From NCBI GenBank assembly GCA_034401795.1, contig CM067373.1, positions 88,559,448 to 88,623,447 on the forward strand: DNA of 64,000 nt. Reading direction: 5' to 3'. Shown here piece by piece: positions 22,330 through 34,036 of the stretch. Numbering within the stretch: the first letter of the stretch is position 1; every line of letters starts with the position of its first letter. The DNA is from Chaetoderma sp. LZ-2023a. Lineage: Eukaryota > Mollusca > Caudofoveata > Chaetodermatida > Chaetodermatidae. Position numbers and translations under genes: made by a program. The notes under the pieces are model-generated. The model was not told the origin of the DNA. It searched no databases and saw nothing but the letters and a program-made list of their open reading frames with translations.

Positions 22330-22900
22330 GTGGCCGACGCCCTCTTCTGTCACATAGACACAGAGTTTTCTTGGCTTATGCAGTACTATCGCCGTTATAT
22401 CCGCCATTTCAGTGAGATTGCTTCACCCCTCTACAAGATCACCGAAAAAGATCGACCATTCGAGTGGACGAGTGAGTGTGAAGGTTCCTTCAGGGCGCTG
22501 AAGGAACTCTTGACGACCGCCCCGATTCTTGGTCATCCTAATCCAAACCTCGATTTCATCTTAGAAACTGACGCATCGGCTTATGCTATCAGCGTGGTTC
22601 TATCTCAGGTCACAGAAGATGGAACAGAACAGGTATTGGGTTATGGTTCGTGTACTCTAAATAAAACGGAGAGAAAATACGCAACCACCAAGCGAGAACT
22701 ACTAGCGGCAGTACATTTCGTCAAGTACTACAAGCACTTTCTGTACCGGCGCCCCTTTACATTACGTACAGACCATGACTCACTACCCTGGCTCAGGAAC
22801 CTTAAAAACCTGATGGCAGGAATCCCTGCAGGCCTATAACTTTAACGTTGTTCACCGTCCCGGCAAATTGCATTGAAATGCCGATGCCCTCAGTAGAATT
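22330..22900 (+). pseudogene. Gypsy element 1 RNase H domain, frameshifted
   Basis: In a different frame from RT. Recognisable blocks are YYRRYIRHFSEIASPL, WTSECEGSFRALKELL, the first catalytic Asp in LETDASAYA, KTERKYATTKREL and RTDHDSLPWL. A frame change near 22830 leads to the connection segment, where a TGA (22874-22876) sits inside an otherwise conserved NADALSR motif. The domain would degrade template RNA during reverse transcription. Confidence 0.85.
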
Positions 22901-23099
22901 GGTACGGAGGGTGAACACGAAGAGGCCGCCACCATGACACAGTCAACACAGCCATCTCTTCCCTGAGTTGAGGTGCACAGAGTGGAATTCGGAGAAAATC
23001 ACACACTACCAAACAACAGACGTGCAGACATGAAACATATACGCGTGGATCCAGGAGGGGGTACGTCCTCCCAAGGAATCAGCAACACCACTATCCACC

Positions 23100-24283
23100 A
23101 TGGCTAAATATTATTACCAATGGTTCGAGGAATGTCACCTAATAAATAACATTCTCTACATTAATAACCGTCTGGTAGTCCTGGAAAGTTATCGTAACCT
23201 CATATTAAAACATCTACATGATAACGCCGGGCATCTAGCCATGGAAAGGACTGGTACCCATATCAAATCAAGATTCCACTCGATCAGAATTCGCGATAGT
23301 GTCAAGGCATGGGTTGCCAAATGTATACCATGCCAAAGATGCGCTGTAGGCCAGCACCACATCGCACCTACCAAATTAAGATTGTTGGTGCACCATGGGA
23401 GCGAGTGGCTATTGACGTGCTCGGACCCTTGAATACGATGGATGATGGAAATAAATACATCATCGTATTACAAGACTATTTCACGAAGTGGGTAGAAGCA
23501 TTTGCTTTGCCGGACCAAGAGGCATCCACCGTAGTGGAGGTTTTGGCAAGCAATGTGTTCTGCCAGTTTGGTATGCCTTATGAGTTGCACTCCGATCAAG
23601 TAAGTAATTTTGAGTGCCAGTTCATATCAGAGCTCTGCAAATTGTTTCATATCATCAAAACAAGGACGACTCCGTATCACCCCCGAAGTGACGGGATGGT
23701 GGAAAGCTTCAATAGAACTCTTGCGGAGATGCTTACAAAAGAAACACGCCTTGATTGTAGAGATTGGGATCTATGGCTCCCATATGTACTCGTAGCTTAC
23801 CGCACTTCAGTACATTCCAGCACGGGTTACACCCCTGCTCGGTTAATGTTAGGCCGTGAATTAGCCTTACCCCTGGATCTGGCAATGCCCCAGATACCAG
23901 GAGAGAAAAATTCACCATCTTTCTATGTTGAACTCTTGCAACAGTGGATAGAACAAGCCCATGAGTTAGTGAGAGAAACACTATCCACTGCACACCGGCG
24001 GCAAAAGACGTGGCATGACCAGAGGGTGCATGGAGACCCGTATGAAGCAGGAAAGATGGTTTGGGTACACGATTCACGACGGTCTGCAAACGTGCCAAGT
24101 AAACTGAGTTACCAGTGGAAAGGCCCCTATGTGGTAGTAGGTAAGACGTCGGATGTGACCTACCATATCCGTGCTTCGGATGGCCTGACCTCAGTCATCC
24201 ACTTCGATCGACTTAAACCATGTGTCAGTGACGACCCAGCACCAGAGCTCAGGATGGGCATTTGTCATGACACCAGTACCTAG
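23100..24283 (+). pseudogene. Gypsy element 1 integrase with GPY/F module
   Basis: An N-terminal HHCC zinc-binding region (HLHDNAGH...KCIPCQRC, 23.2-23.34 kb) lies in one frame, and the core plus C-terminus (23309-24283) in another, so a frameshift falls near 23310-23400. The DDE triad is complete: Asp in AIDVLGP (23414-23416), Asp in HSDQ (23594-23596) and Glu in MVESFN (23702-23704), spaced DD35E. The C-terminal GPY/F module (YQWKGPYVVVG, ~24110-24142) is present. This domain inserts the cDNA. It is the best preserved part of the element. Confidence 0.9.
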
Positions 24284-24900
24284 CCAGATATTTCTACGGA
24301 AAATAGTATTCCCCTGATTAGCGCAGAGCACCGCGGTGCCGGTTTGACCCACTTTCTACCAAGCCAGAATGTGGGTGAACATGATGACGAGATACGTACT
24401 CGCCCTCTCTCCTCAGCACGGGTCTACTCGATCTGGGAAGCCGTATCTGAAGAACTTTGTGTTTGTTTTGTCCAAGGGACTGGATGGAAAAGCTGTTTCC
24501 CCGATCTCTTCCCATTCCCACTGACTTCATGCTATGCCCCATCATAGAGTTACCACAAGCGGAAGCTGAGGCTGACCCAAGCCATGCTTCCTATGGGGTG
24601 GAACATATGATGTATAGCATGGAAGTGAAGAGGCTAGATGACGCCTTGGCGTGTCTAGAACCGCAAAACCATACAAGGAGGTGTACCCGTCCACGCCCCG
24701 AAATCGCCAGACCTCTTCCCAACCAAGCGGTACCCCTACCCATCACGGAACTGGTGGCTAAATACGCTTATGCGTCACTATATGGCACTCATAATGATTT
24801 AGGATTAAAGTCATCAGCAGTGTTGTCACAACAAAACAGAATTCGAAGAATGTGAAACTATGACTGGTATGCTTGGTTGACGAGCTTGTCAAGCAGTAAA
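24284..24900 (+). pseudogene. Region downstream of integrase with conserved coding traces
   Basis: No known domain. Open frame 24457-24855 contains IIELPQAEAEADPS and a DDALACLEPQ block with counterparts (IIDLPQPEVEATPS, DEPLACYPEQ) at the same relative place in element 2. Conservation between two decayed copies implies that this was once translated, as a Pol extension or a third ORF. I see no signal peptide, transmembrane or furin-like feature to support an envelope-type protein. Confidence 0.45.
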
Positions 24901-24904
24901 TGTT

Positions 24905-25365
24905 TGGAGAAAGCCGTCAATCTTCATCACTTTCAAACTAGTTGGAACCACTTTGATCTGATCGATTTAGATGCATGGACGACCAATCAAATCACTGGAA
25001 AGGTTGGGAATCACAGGGAAGCCCTGTTTGACGTCATTATAGGGTGTCCCGCGCCTACTTAGTTCGAGTCCTATATAATTCCTGTGCACCATGTATGTGC
25101 AACCTTTTACCATCTCGGTTCCGTAACAAACAGTACGAACGTTTTGTAAGTATCGATTTAAGTTAGAGCTATAGTTTGTTATTCCTACAAGTATTACTTT
25201 GATAAATTGTACAAGCCTGCAATACGGCCATATTATTATCTGTTACAAGTTTAATAAAAAGATATCGTTTTATATATAATTTAGAATCGTACTTTGTTAT
25301 CTGTAGATTTAAGAGAGGAGATTCATTTCCAATTCGAATTAATTTGAGTAGATTTAGGCGTGTTA
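24905..25365. other. Unassigned sequence 3' of Gypsy element 1
   Basis: Expected site of a 3' LTR, but I find no second copy of the TGTAG module or of the 15.1-16.7 kb leader here. AT-rich, no gene seen. Confidence 0.4.
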
Positions 25366-25369
25366 GATT

Positions 25370-26880
25370 TAGCTGAAAGCGCACCCATAAATCTTCAACA
25401 TGGCGGTAACCACATTTTCCACAGTGGGGCTAAAGGACTTGAGTAGAAATGTCCTGAAATTTCCACAAAAGTAAACCATTATCGTCCTCACATGAGCCGA
25501 AGGGCACGAGTCTTTATCTGGTAAACTCTTCTGATGACTTGCAGACAATATCGATGCTGGGTATAGGGCCCGTTGATGAAGCAGCCGGTGTGCATTCTGA
25601 GATGGCAGAATACGTTGAACATCCCGTGTCCTCTGATTGAACATTCGAAGAGCATTAACCTCAACCGTAACTTATGTCTCGTCATACACGGAGATATCGT
25701 TGACTTCATAATAGGCAGTTTATCATCTGTCAACGTTTGGAATATACACCGAAAAACTAATTCTGAATGCTTTGCCATGTTTTCCATCAAAAACGTTTAC
25801 GCTTGTTCTTCAGACCATGCCACATCCAGACATGGTATGGCATATCAGCAACCCAAGGCATCATTCTGGACCAAGGTGCTTATAGAGCTGATTGACATGG
25901 AACAACTGTTGGTGTTTTCCCGCACCAAAGTCAAGCTATAAGTTCACATTATGATTTATTGACTAAACATCTGAATTGTGCCAAGAGAATAATGAGAACA
26001 TCAACATCTCCTTACAAACAAGATCCTGAGCTGCGTCGATCAGATGCTCATTGATTCTCGTATCTGCTTCGCGGTGATTACAGGACTCTACCATCTCATT
26101 TTCAGAACCAACATGCACAACACGATTGGCTAATTAAAGGGCAAAAACACATCCTTGTTGTAAGGAGAAATTTGGCTTTTATGTGTAACTGCTTCAATTG
26201 ACATGAACGTGAATATTTCTTCTTTTTTTAGGGGTCGGCTAGAAATCTTTGCCATTTTTCTGACCTTGAGGAACGTTCACAGAGCCACCAATACGTTGTT
26301 TTGTTCCTCCACCAGTCCCGTCAGCTCTTTGGGTTCCCGTATTTCCGTTAATACTTTATGGGACGTATTGATCTCATAACAAGTCAATGCGATCGAATCT
26401 TCTGTTCGGTCCGCGGCAGAGGGAGAACAGTACACATTTGATGCATAATCGTCAAATGTTAAACAGGCTGGCTTTCGTTTCATTGTATATATAAAGACAC
26501 TGCCATCTATGATCACCACATCATAGCGTGTAGGTTGAACCTCTGTTTCCTCCCCGAAACCTGCTATTTCACCAGTAATATATTTAATGATGTGGTGATA
26601 CAACACAGAGTTATCTGTTGTCCACTTCACTGCAGAAAAGCCAAATATGCCTGTCGTGTGTGCAGCGAGACAAAGTGTTAGCCACATAATGACGTCTGGC
26701 CCACGAAGAGGGGCAATATTTTCTGGGATGATGTCTTATGTAGCTTGACCGGTTTGAAGAATTTCAAATTGTTTCCTTTAAGTGGGACTCGCATGCAACA
26801 TGTTCTGCTTTCTAAAACGGATGCCTTATAGTCATTATACGGTGAGAGACCTTGATTCAATTGCCATAACTGATTCAAAT
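25370..26880 (-). pseudogene. Decayed relative of the FEN/PIN-like protein
   Basis: Minus-strand fragments in shifting frames follow the order of the protein at 7.2-9.8 kb. The 136-codon frame 26277-26687 has YDVVIIDGSV and TFDDYASNVY, matching YVVDGMA and TFGELADKY. A frameshifted VNVPQ-type linker follows near 26.24 kb; HREADTRI at about 26.06 kb matches HEEADTRM; a VDVLIILL segment lies near 25.99 kb; and a C-terminal block with PSQNAH..LHQRALYPAS lies in 25369-25644. The CXC-like tail is not seen. Several stops and frame changes make it non-functional. It differs enough from the first copy to be another subfamily. I did not find flanking inverted repeats. Confidence 0.55.
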
Positions 26881-26884
26881 AGTA

Positions 26885-28400
26885 ATGGTAATAAGCGTGC
26901 CAAGCATGTTACTGACGTCCACCAGGAACTGCATTTCACATGACTTGATCTCTTCATGGCGTGGAAGAAAGTTCTGTTCTTCTGAATCAACACCCTATGC
27001 ATCTTGAATGGTCCTTAATGACCTCTGAAGTTTACATGATTGACACATTATCCAACTGAACAAAATTATTTTGTCTTGATGAGGGTTTCATTTGCTAGTA
27101 TAAAGCCGTCATTATTTTCAATTTTACATCATTATATGACCTTGCCTGACCGTTAAAGGTCAAGCTGATGACCTTAATTGGGGTCAGATTTTTGGGGCAC
27201 CTGTTTCGCGTTCCTTTGGTTGAAATAGCCTACATAGGAATCCTTTAAAATCGATTTTCACAGGAATTATAACGATTTTACAATGGAAACTCGTCCCAAC
27301 TACTATCGAAGTTAGCCCAAAATACTTTTTGGAAAACTAATTCATATTCCTTAATTTACCCACATTAGAGGTATTATTCCAGAGTAGGGCCTACATAATT
27401 TGCATTTTCATTGCTACGAGTGGCGATCATCTTGGTGTTTGTTGTCAAGGAGATCTCTAATCACAAAATAACATCGGAAATGGATTCTTTACCATCAAAT
27501 TTGTCGAAAAAGATGTGATTTTGAGTTTTCCAAAAGTTTTGATTAAAAATTAATATGTCAATTGACTGTTGGTGGCCATTTTTAATTTCTCGCTCTAGCG
27601 CATTCGGCCCAGATTGTTCAAACCACGCACTTGTTTTCTGACAAAAACCCTAAAGTATAAAAATCAACCATGAAACTACTTACCAGAGCTTGGTCACGGA
27701 ATGTGGGATTATGGTCATACGAATAGTACGATATTAAATATTTAATCGTTGCCTCTAGGCGTGGTATATTTCAAATTCGAGATTTATTTTCTTATAACTA
27801 GCATAAATAATTTAACAGGTATCCCCAGTAGATCCGTTGCGCATAAGCACTTAGCCCTTCTTTTTGCTGGTACGTAATTGTCATATTATCAGCACAGTTT
27901 TCATGTTTAAGTAAAATGTGTTTCACATTGTGCAGTACTTATGATTATTTTAAAATCGATTCTAAACGTGTCTATTTGCATGACTAACTTTTTGTCATGG
28001 CTAAATCCGAGAGGCATCGGCGTAGGGTTTACACGGACAGTTTTAACGCTTTAAACGTAAGTAGCCTTCTACAACACTTCGTTTACTACAATGCATTACC
28101 GAGCTATGCCCCGCCCATTTCTAGCTAAACTCCGTCCACTTGTTTACGCGTGTTGGAATCGACTTGAAACTTTAGAAACTGAATTTCCACTATCTAAATT
28201 TCAAGGTACCTATACAGGTAAGGTGCTAAATATTTTGAAACTAATTTCACTTGAGCTGTCAAGTTTATATTTTCTTTGACGCAATTAATTATAACATGGT
28301 CAAACTAATATACACAGGCAAGTAACAATACTGGTCAATAATGCGTCTGAAATTCACTAAATAGATTTGAAACATGAATTCCCAGAATGCAACTATAGAT
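26885..28400. other. Unassigned spacer
   Basis: No supported gene. A fragment at about 28221-28255 (AAATATTTTGAAACTAATTT) is a half-arm of MITE family 2. Several TGACCT/AGGTCA half sites lie near 27.14-27.18 kb. Confidence 0.4.
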
Positions 28401-28403
28401 GAT

Positions 28404-28474
28404 GCATATTTTGAAACTATTTTGATTGCCTATGGCAACAACAGCTCCCAGTCAAATTAGTTTCAAAATACTCA
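28404..28474. mobile_element. Palindromic MITE family 2, copy a (core)
   Basis: ATATTTTGAAACTA and TAGTTTCAAAATA arms surround a centre with AACAACAGCTCCCAGTCAAAT. The family consensus arm contains TGTTGAATATTTTGAAACTA; other copies are at 47.74, 53.46 and 58.9 kb. Confidence 0.6.
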
Positions 28475-28479
28475 CCTAG

Positions 28480-29460
28480 ATCAGGGATCTAACATATATA
28501 TGCTCTGGAATGAAAGCTTTATATAATAATCAACCTATAGCCCCAAGTAGAAAACAGAAATAAATCAGAATAGTTAGAAAAAGTCGCTAAATACCATTTA
28601 TGTCACTCTGGCAGGAACCTATTAGTGACGCAGCTGGACCCACGCACTGGGTATGCAGAGCGAATAATTAATACCCGCTATAGCCGGTCATAAACGCTCA
28701 GTTATATTCGAGTTAAGCTAATTAGCCACTACTTCCTGCAGGTAAAATACTGTCTAGTTTTAAAACAATTTGACTGAAAGCCGTTGTTCCCAGAGACAGG
28801 GTCTACATTCAGTCACACGAATTTCAAATTATTCAGTGGGCATCATATTGCGACCTTGGAAACCAGCAGTGTATTCTGAAATCATTTTTATGGAAACTTG
28901 TTGCTTCAACCAGAAAAATTTGCTTTCAAATATAACGTTTTCAAAGGGATCAATAGTGAATTAGCAGTATTGAGTTACTCGCTCTACATCCGCGCCTATA
29001 GAGAATACTATTCGTACCGCTTACAAAACTATATTCAGATGTGCTTTCGTTATATTCAGGTAGGCCTATGCGGTATACCTGCACATACAGTTGACACACG
29101 CACGGTCACTTATTTTGCTCCAAGTTAAGCGCCGCTAGATTTAGTAAATGTTTTTTCTCAAATAATCCGGATTCATTTCCATTTTTTACCGATGGTAATT
29201 TATTTAATATTGTATGAAATTACCAATAAACATCATTTGTTATTTCCCTTTTCCCTTCCTTTAAGCCTTTTCGTGACAGATCCACGTCATTTGTGTGTGA
29301 CATCAACTAACAAGTGAAGTGTATTGATTATGACATCAGACACTTTGAGCGACAGATCGGTCCCATCATTTAGCGTGTTATGATTGATTGTAAACCTTCC
29401 CAATGTAACCAGCATACACATCCTTGATAATGCAGGTTACTGGGCCCGTACTGGGCCAAC
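28480..29460. other. Unassigned spacer
   Basis: Mixed composition, several short frames without motifs, no repeats noticed. Confidence 0.4.
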
Positions 29461-29469
29461 CCTGTTACT

Positions 29470-29700
29470 GCAAGAAGCAATTAACCATTTTACTGTTGAA
29501 AATCAAATTGCAATTGCGCCTTTTACTGCTGAATTGCAAGGCCCAATTAAGCCTTTTGCCGTTGATTTATAAGTCTCCATTAACACTTTACTGCTGAATT
29601 GCATGTCTTAATTACCCGTTTTGCTGCTGAACTACAAATCTCCTTTAACCCTTTTACTGCTTCGTTGCAAATCGTCCTTAACCCTTTACTGCTGATTTGT
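29470..29700. repeat. Degenerate ~36-bp tandem repeat
   Basis: Six or so units around TTTACTGCTGAATTGCAA..C..AATTAACCC. Spacing varies between about 30 and 40 bp. Confidence 0.8.
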
Positions 29701-29912
29701 ATAAGTGTCATTTGAGTGCAAATTGGTTATTTGAGTGCAAAAAGGTCAAATGGGCAGTTGTTGAAGTATCTTCGTGGACACGCATTAAATGTCCAAACCA
29801 GTGCAAAAAGGTAATTTGAGTACAAAACTGTCATTTGAGTGCAAAAATGTCATTGGCGTGCAGAACTGTCAAATGAGTACAAAATTGTCATTTGAGTGCA
29901 AAGAAGGTAAAA
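29701..29912. repeat. ~20-bp tandem repeat (TCATTTGAGTGCAAAA)
   Basis: Units such as GTCATTTGAGTGCAAA recur about eight times, some as diverged forms, abutting the previous array. Confidence 0.8.
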
Positions 29913-30106
29913 TGGAGTTATTTTGGCCAGCTTTCTTCATTTTCCTAGTTTTGTGCTAGTTTGGTCCATTTTTTTCCATTTGTGATAGAGTTCTTGATCA
30001 TGTTCAGCATTTTGACCAAATTTTGCTCACTGTTGTCCATTTGTTTCTGAAAGCTTTTGGCCATTTCCTGTGTGTTTTTAGCTCACCTAGGCAATTTCTA
30101 CTTGGG

Positions 30107-30940
30107 CTATGAAGATGAAGCGGCCACGCTCACAAATAGCAGAGTTATGACCCTTGCTGTATTCTCAAAGTATTGAAGCCTATGGGGAAAATATGTTTGT
30201 GGCACATTTCGCCATTTATCAAAGGATTAAAACCAAATTTGGCAAATATGTTCCTTTAGGCGATATCTCTCGCGGTTATGAAGATGAAGTGGCCCCGCAC
30301 AAGAATAGCAGAGTTATGGCCCTTGCTATATTTTCACAGTATTGACGCCTGTGGGGAAATACGTTTGTGGCACGTTTCGTTATTTATCAATTGATTAAAA
30401 CCAAATTTGGCAGACATGTTCCTTTAGGCAATATCTATTTGGGCTATTAGGATGAAGTGGCCACGCCCTTAAACAAAGGCCAGAACTCTGGTTCATTAAT
30501 GCGTTTATAAGAATTGAAGCCTATGGGGAAAATACATTTGTGACACGTTTCGTTATTTATCGATGGATTAAAACCCAATTCGGCAGATATGTTCATTTAG
30601 GCAATATCTATTTGGCCTAGGAATATTGTGACCACACCCACAAATAGCAGAGTTATGCCCAGGCTGACATAATTATTGAAGCCTATTGGGAAAATACGTT
30701 TGTGGCACTTTTCGTCATTTATTGATGGATTACAACTAAACTAAGTAGATATAATCCTTTAGATAACATCTATTGGAGCTATGAATATGAAGTGACCACA
30801 CCCTTAAACAAGGGGAATAACCCGGGTTCATTGAAGTGTTTTTAAGTATTGAGCCATATGGGGAAAATACATGTTTTCACCAATTATTGATAGATTAAAA
30901 TCAAATTTAGCAGATATGTTCCTTCAGTCTATTTGAACTA
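30107..30940. repeat. ~170-bp satellite, about five copies
   Basis: The landmark GATGAAGTGGCCACG or its variants occurs near 30113, 30284, 30450, 30623 and 30787. Each unit carries ATTAAAACCAAATTTGGCA and GAAGCCTATGGGGAAAATA. Two variants exist: units 1, 2 and 4 have CACAAATAGCAGAGTTATG, units 3 and 5 have CTTAAACAAAGGC at that place. The array ends where module copy E begins. Confidence 0.88.
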
Positions 30941-30947
30941 TGGATGG

Positions 30948-31345
30948 TGTAGCCCGGATCGCTCAGTCGGGTACGAACTGACCCAGGTTAGCAGGGTAAG
31001 AAACGGTCTGGTCTGAGTTGCTCCAAGCCACGCCCCGTTGGTTCTATAGGTCCGTGCGTGTAGCCACCATATCGGGAGCTCAAAAATAATAGAGTCCGTA
31101 GAAACGACTAACGTGCATGCGTGACAGTAAGAGATAGCTCACTCACGCTATGCTGAGAGCGTGGGGAATGACATTTCAATGATATAACTATCAATAATTT
31201 AGGGAATCCTTAATATGGTCCCATTTCCAGCCATCTTGGAGTGAATCGACACCAGGATTCGTTGGGAAACACGAATATCTACAGATTTGAAACAGGTTCA
31301 GTATCGGCTGAGATATCAGTAAAAAGATAAAGGTCTGCATAATTC
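30948..31345 (+). repeat. TGTAG module, copy E
   Basis: TGTAGCCCGGATCGCTCAGTCGG head, then a diverged body and a tail with ATCGACACCAGGATTCG and GTATCGGCTGAGATATC that aligns with copy C's ATCAAGACCAGAATTCG and ATGGCTGAGTTATC. It starts exactly at the end of the satellite, consistent with an element boundary. As in copies A and C, a TATA box follows. Confidence 0.5.
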
Positions 31346-31449
31346 TCCAAAGATGGTTTAAATCGTCATCGCGCACATGCTGGTAGAGTACCGTCATAAA
31401 TACGTGATTGTCATGTGCTATCTCCTTATAAAGTGTGCGATTGATACGG

Positions 31450-31458
31450 TATAAAAGG
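31450..31458 (+). promoter_or_regulatory. TATA box of Gypsy element 2 leader
   Basis: TATAAAAGG about 500 bp after the TGTAG start and 2.59 kb before gag. The equivalent box in element 1 lies 2.82 kb before its gag. Confidence 0.45.
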
Positions 31459-32140
31459 ACTTGCTCTGATGTTATTCCTCAGTCGAACAGGTGGTGGTCC
31501 GGAGCACGGTATATTATCCGGGCTTACTGCGTGGAGCTCGGTGTTCTGTCAATCTACACCAATGCAGCTTATTTCAGTTCCTGTACTTGTTTCAGAGACG
31601 CACCACGCACCGCGAACCCGGCTAAATCTTTGCAGCCCCGCGCCAACCGGAGCTAGTAAACTAAAAGCAAAAGAAGGTTTCCCCATCCACCAACTTCTGA
31701 GATCTTCTATGAGCCGAGTCGCCGTTTTGGCCTGTAACATCCGAACTAGTATGTGAAACGATACTGATGTCTCGCCGAAACTGCCATACCACGTCAACCA
31801 GTGGAGCCTAGAAGAGCACGTATCTAGTGCATCAATATGTTTTGGTCTTTCATTTCTGTATATGAACATCGCCTTCAGCGTCGCCAATGAGCTAAGCTAC
31901 GCGGATCATCTTGTACCATAAGACTATTACCTAGCCTCTTCAGTAAATGGAGGTATCGTCACCAAGCACCAAGTTTCGTGTGCGTTTACCTAGCCGTAAT
32001 TTAGACAATAAATAACTTATGTTTCGCTGGTGCCAGTGATTATGATGTGCCAACAATTTCTATTACTTCACTCGTTCCAAGATCTACGCCAACATACACC
32101 AGCATCGAGTTTCGCCAATTCAGCAATTCAGCACTTGGCC

Positions 32141-32170
32141 AATTCGCCAATTCGCCAGTTCGCCAATTCG
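32141..32170. repeat. ATTCGCCA octamer tandem repeat
   Basis: Three to four tandem AATTCGCC units, with degenerate neighbours from about 32110 to 32195. Confidence 0.8.
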
Positions 32171-32464
32171 GCAATTTACCAACACGCCAATGCGGCCACA
32201 CACCACTTTGTCAACTCTGGCCAGAATGTGCTGATGACTAAGAGGCGCCAGCCAAGACTGTTTTGTGCTGTAAGAATGATCATTGCGCTGATGACTAATG
32301 GGCACTGTTCTATGTAGTATAGTTATATTATTTTCTGTAGCGCTGATTACAAGTAGGCGCTGTAGGTCAGTCTGACCTTATTGTACTGTATAGAATTCTA
32401 ATAAGGTGAGCGCATTTTTAGATGTTACTACCTTTTCGTCGTTACTTTTTGTTAGGTTAAATAG

Positions 32465-32590
<126 letters not shown>

Positions 32591-34036
32591 TTTAAAAACA
32601 GGCAAACGCTAATCGTATGCTAAACCACTTCAATAATTACAACACTTACTTTCTTAAAATATGGCAACACTTTTTCAGTAGACTCGTCTCTCGTGCCTCG
32701 CCAATACGGCTCGAGATACGGCGACTAATCCTAACTAGTATTAAGCTCAGATATTTTGTTAGGATAGAGTGGATAGGAATGACAGCTCGAATATGTAGTG
32801 CTGTTTATTGTAGAGCCTCTGTTCCAGTACTGCTGCTCCGTTACATAAGCAGACCGATGTTTCCATAATTGGCCACCAACTTTGTGGCCTTCTAAATTCC
32901 GAGAGCAGCTGTCTCTTTCTACAGCAATCTGGCCTTTGGCTAACTAATTGTCTGGTATTCTCCTCCGCACACGCATAAATAGGATTCACTGCGCTAATGT
33001 TAATTATAGTTAGTCCGTCCTAGCAGTGGACCTCAGGGCAATTATATAACCCTAAATGCAGCCAACCGTTAGCTCCAGGGAGCGAATCTCACATGGTTCG
33101 TTCTCACGATGCTTGGCGTGGGCTGAAAACGCGATTCGCAAGCCCCATGGTGACTTAGAGAAGCCAATCATCTCTCCACGCCTTACAGGAAGGTCGCCAA
33201 TGTCTTCTAGTCACTTATTCAGCCTTTGCCCTTACTAGATACGTTGCTTGCTCAATGTTTTTGTGTGTTATATGTCCATGTCTTGTTACTCGTGGTTGTG
33301 CTGACAGTCGCTCATCGGCTCTGAACTCGTCGGCCGGCAACATGTATGCAACGTCATCCTGACGGAGTAGTCCAATGGCTACATGCCAAGAAAGGCTACC
33401 CAGACTCATCAGCCAGGAGGGCAATCTCCCCTTAGTTTAGTAGGCATATGCCATTTGAGGCATACACTCATATGTGTCTGAACCTACCAACTAAAGGTTG
33501 GCCTAGGCTCCTCAGGAAGGACCGCTAAAATAATGCGGCGTCGACTAAACCAGCAAATGGCTTAAGAGATGACTGTCGGATTCTGTTAAAGCTGGCGCCT
33601 CGCCTACATGTAATACAGGTTGCACCCCTTACCCAAATAATTATATACATATATCTCTTAGCACACTTTCGCATTGATCTAAATGGGATTATCGCTTCGA
33701 CCATGACTCCCCTCCGCTTCAGCGTTGTAGGCATTTTCCTGTGACGGATGCCCACATGAGGCATTTTTCTCTTGCTAAACCAATTTATTGGCCTGTGTGA
33801 GGCATTAGTTTATATTAAACTAATTAGCCATGCTAGGGACTCCTCCTTTACATGGGTGCATTTCTGATATATATGGATAGGTTAGTTATCTTTGGCGAGA
33901 CATAACATAGATGGCCAATACGTTACTATATTTTCATGGCAGTTAGCAATTCTTCTTTGTTAATTCAACAACTTTTCGGCCTGAAACTGGCTTGCGACTC
34001 AGCGTGCTAGAATAATCCTAAATTTAAGTAACTAAA

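Noticed and set aside
24284-24900. Envelope gene making Gypsy element 1 a retrovirus-like element
   Set aside because: No signal peptide, transmembrane segment, cleavage site or cysteine pattern is visible; only short conserved acidic and proline-rich blocks.
26277-26687. 136-codon minus ORF as an independent small secreted protein (hydrophobic N-terminus)
   Set aside because: Its IIDG..TFDDYA blocks align with the FEN-like family and similar fragments continue on both sides in other frames.
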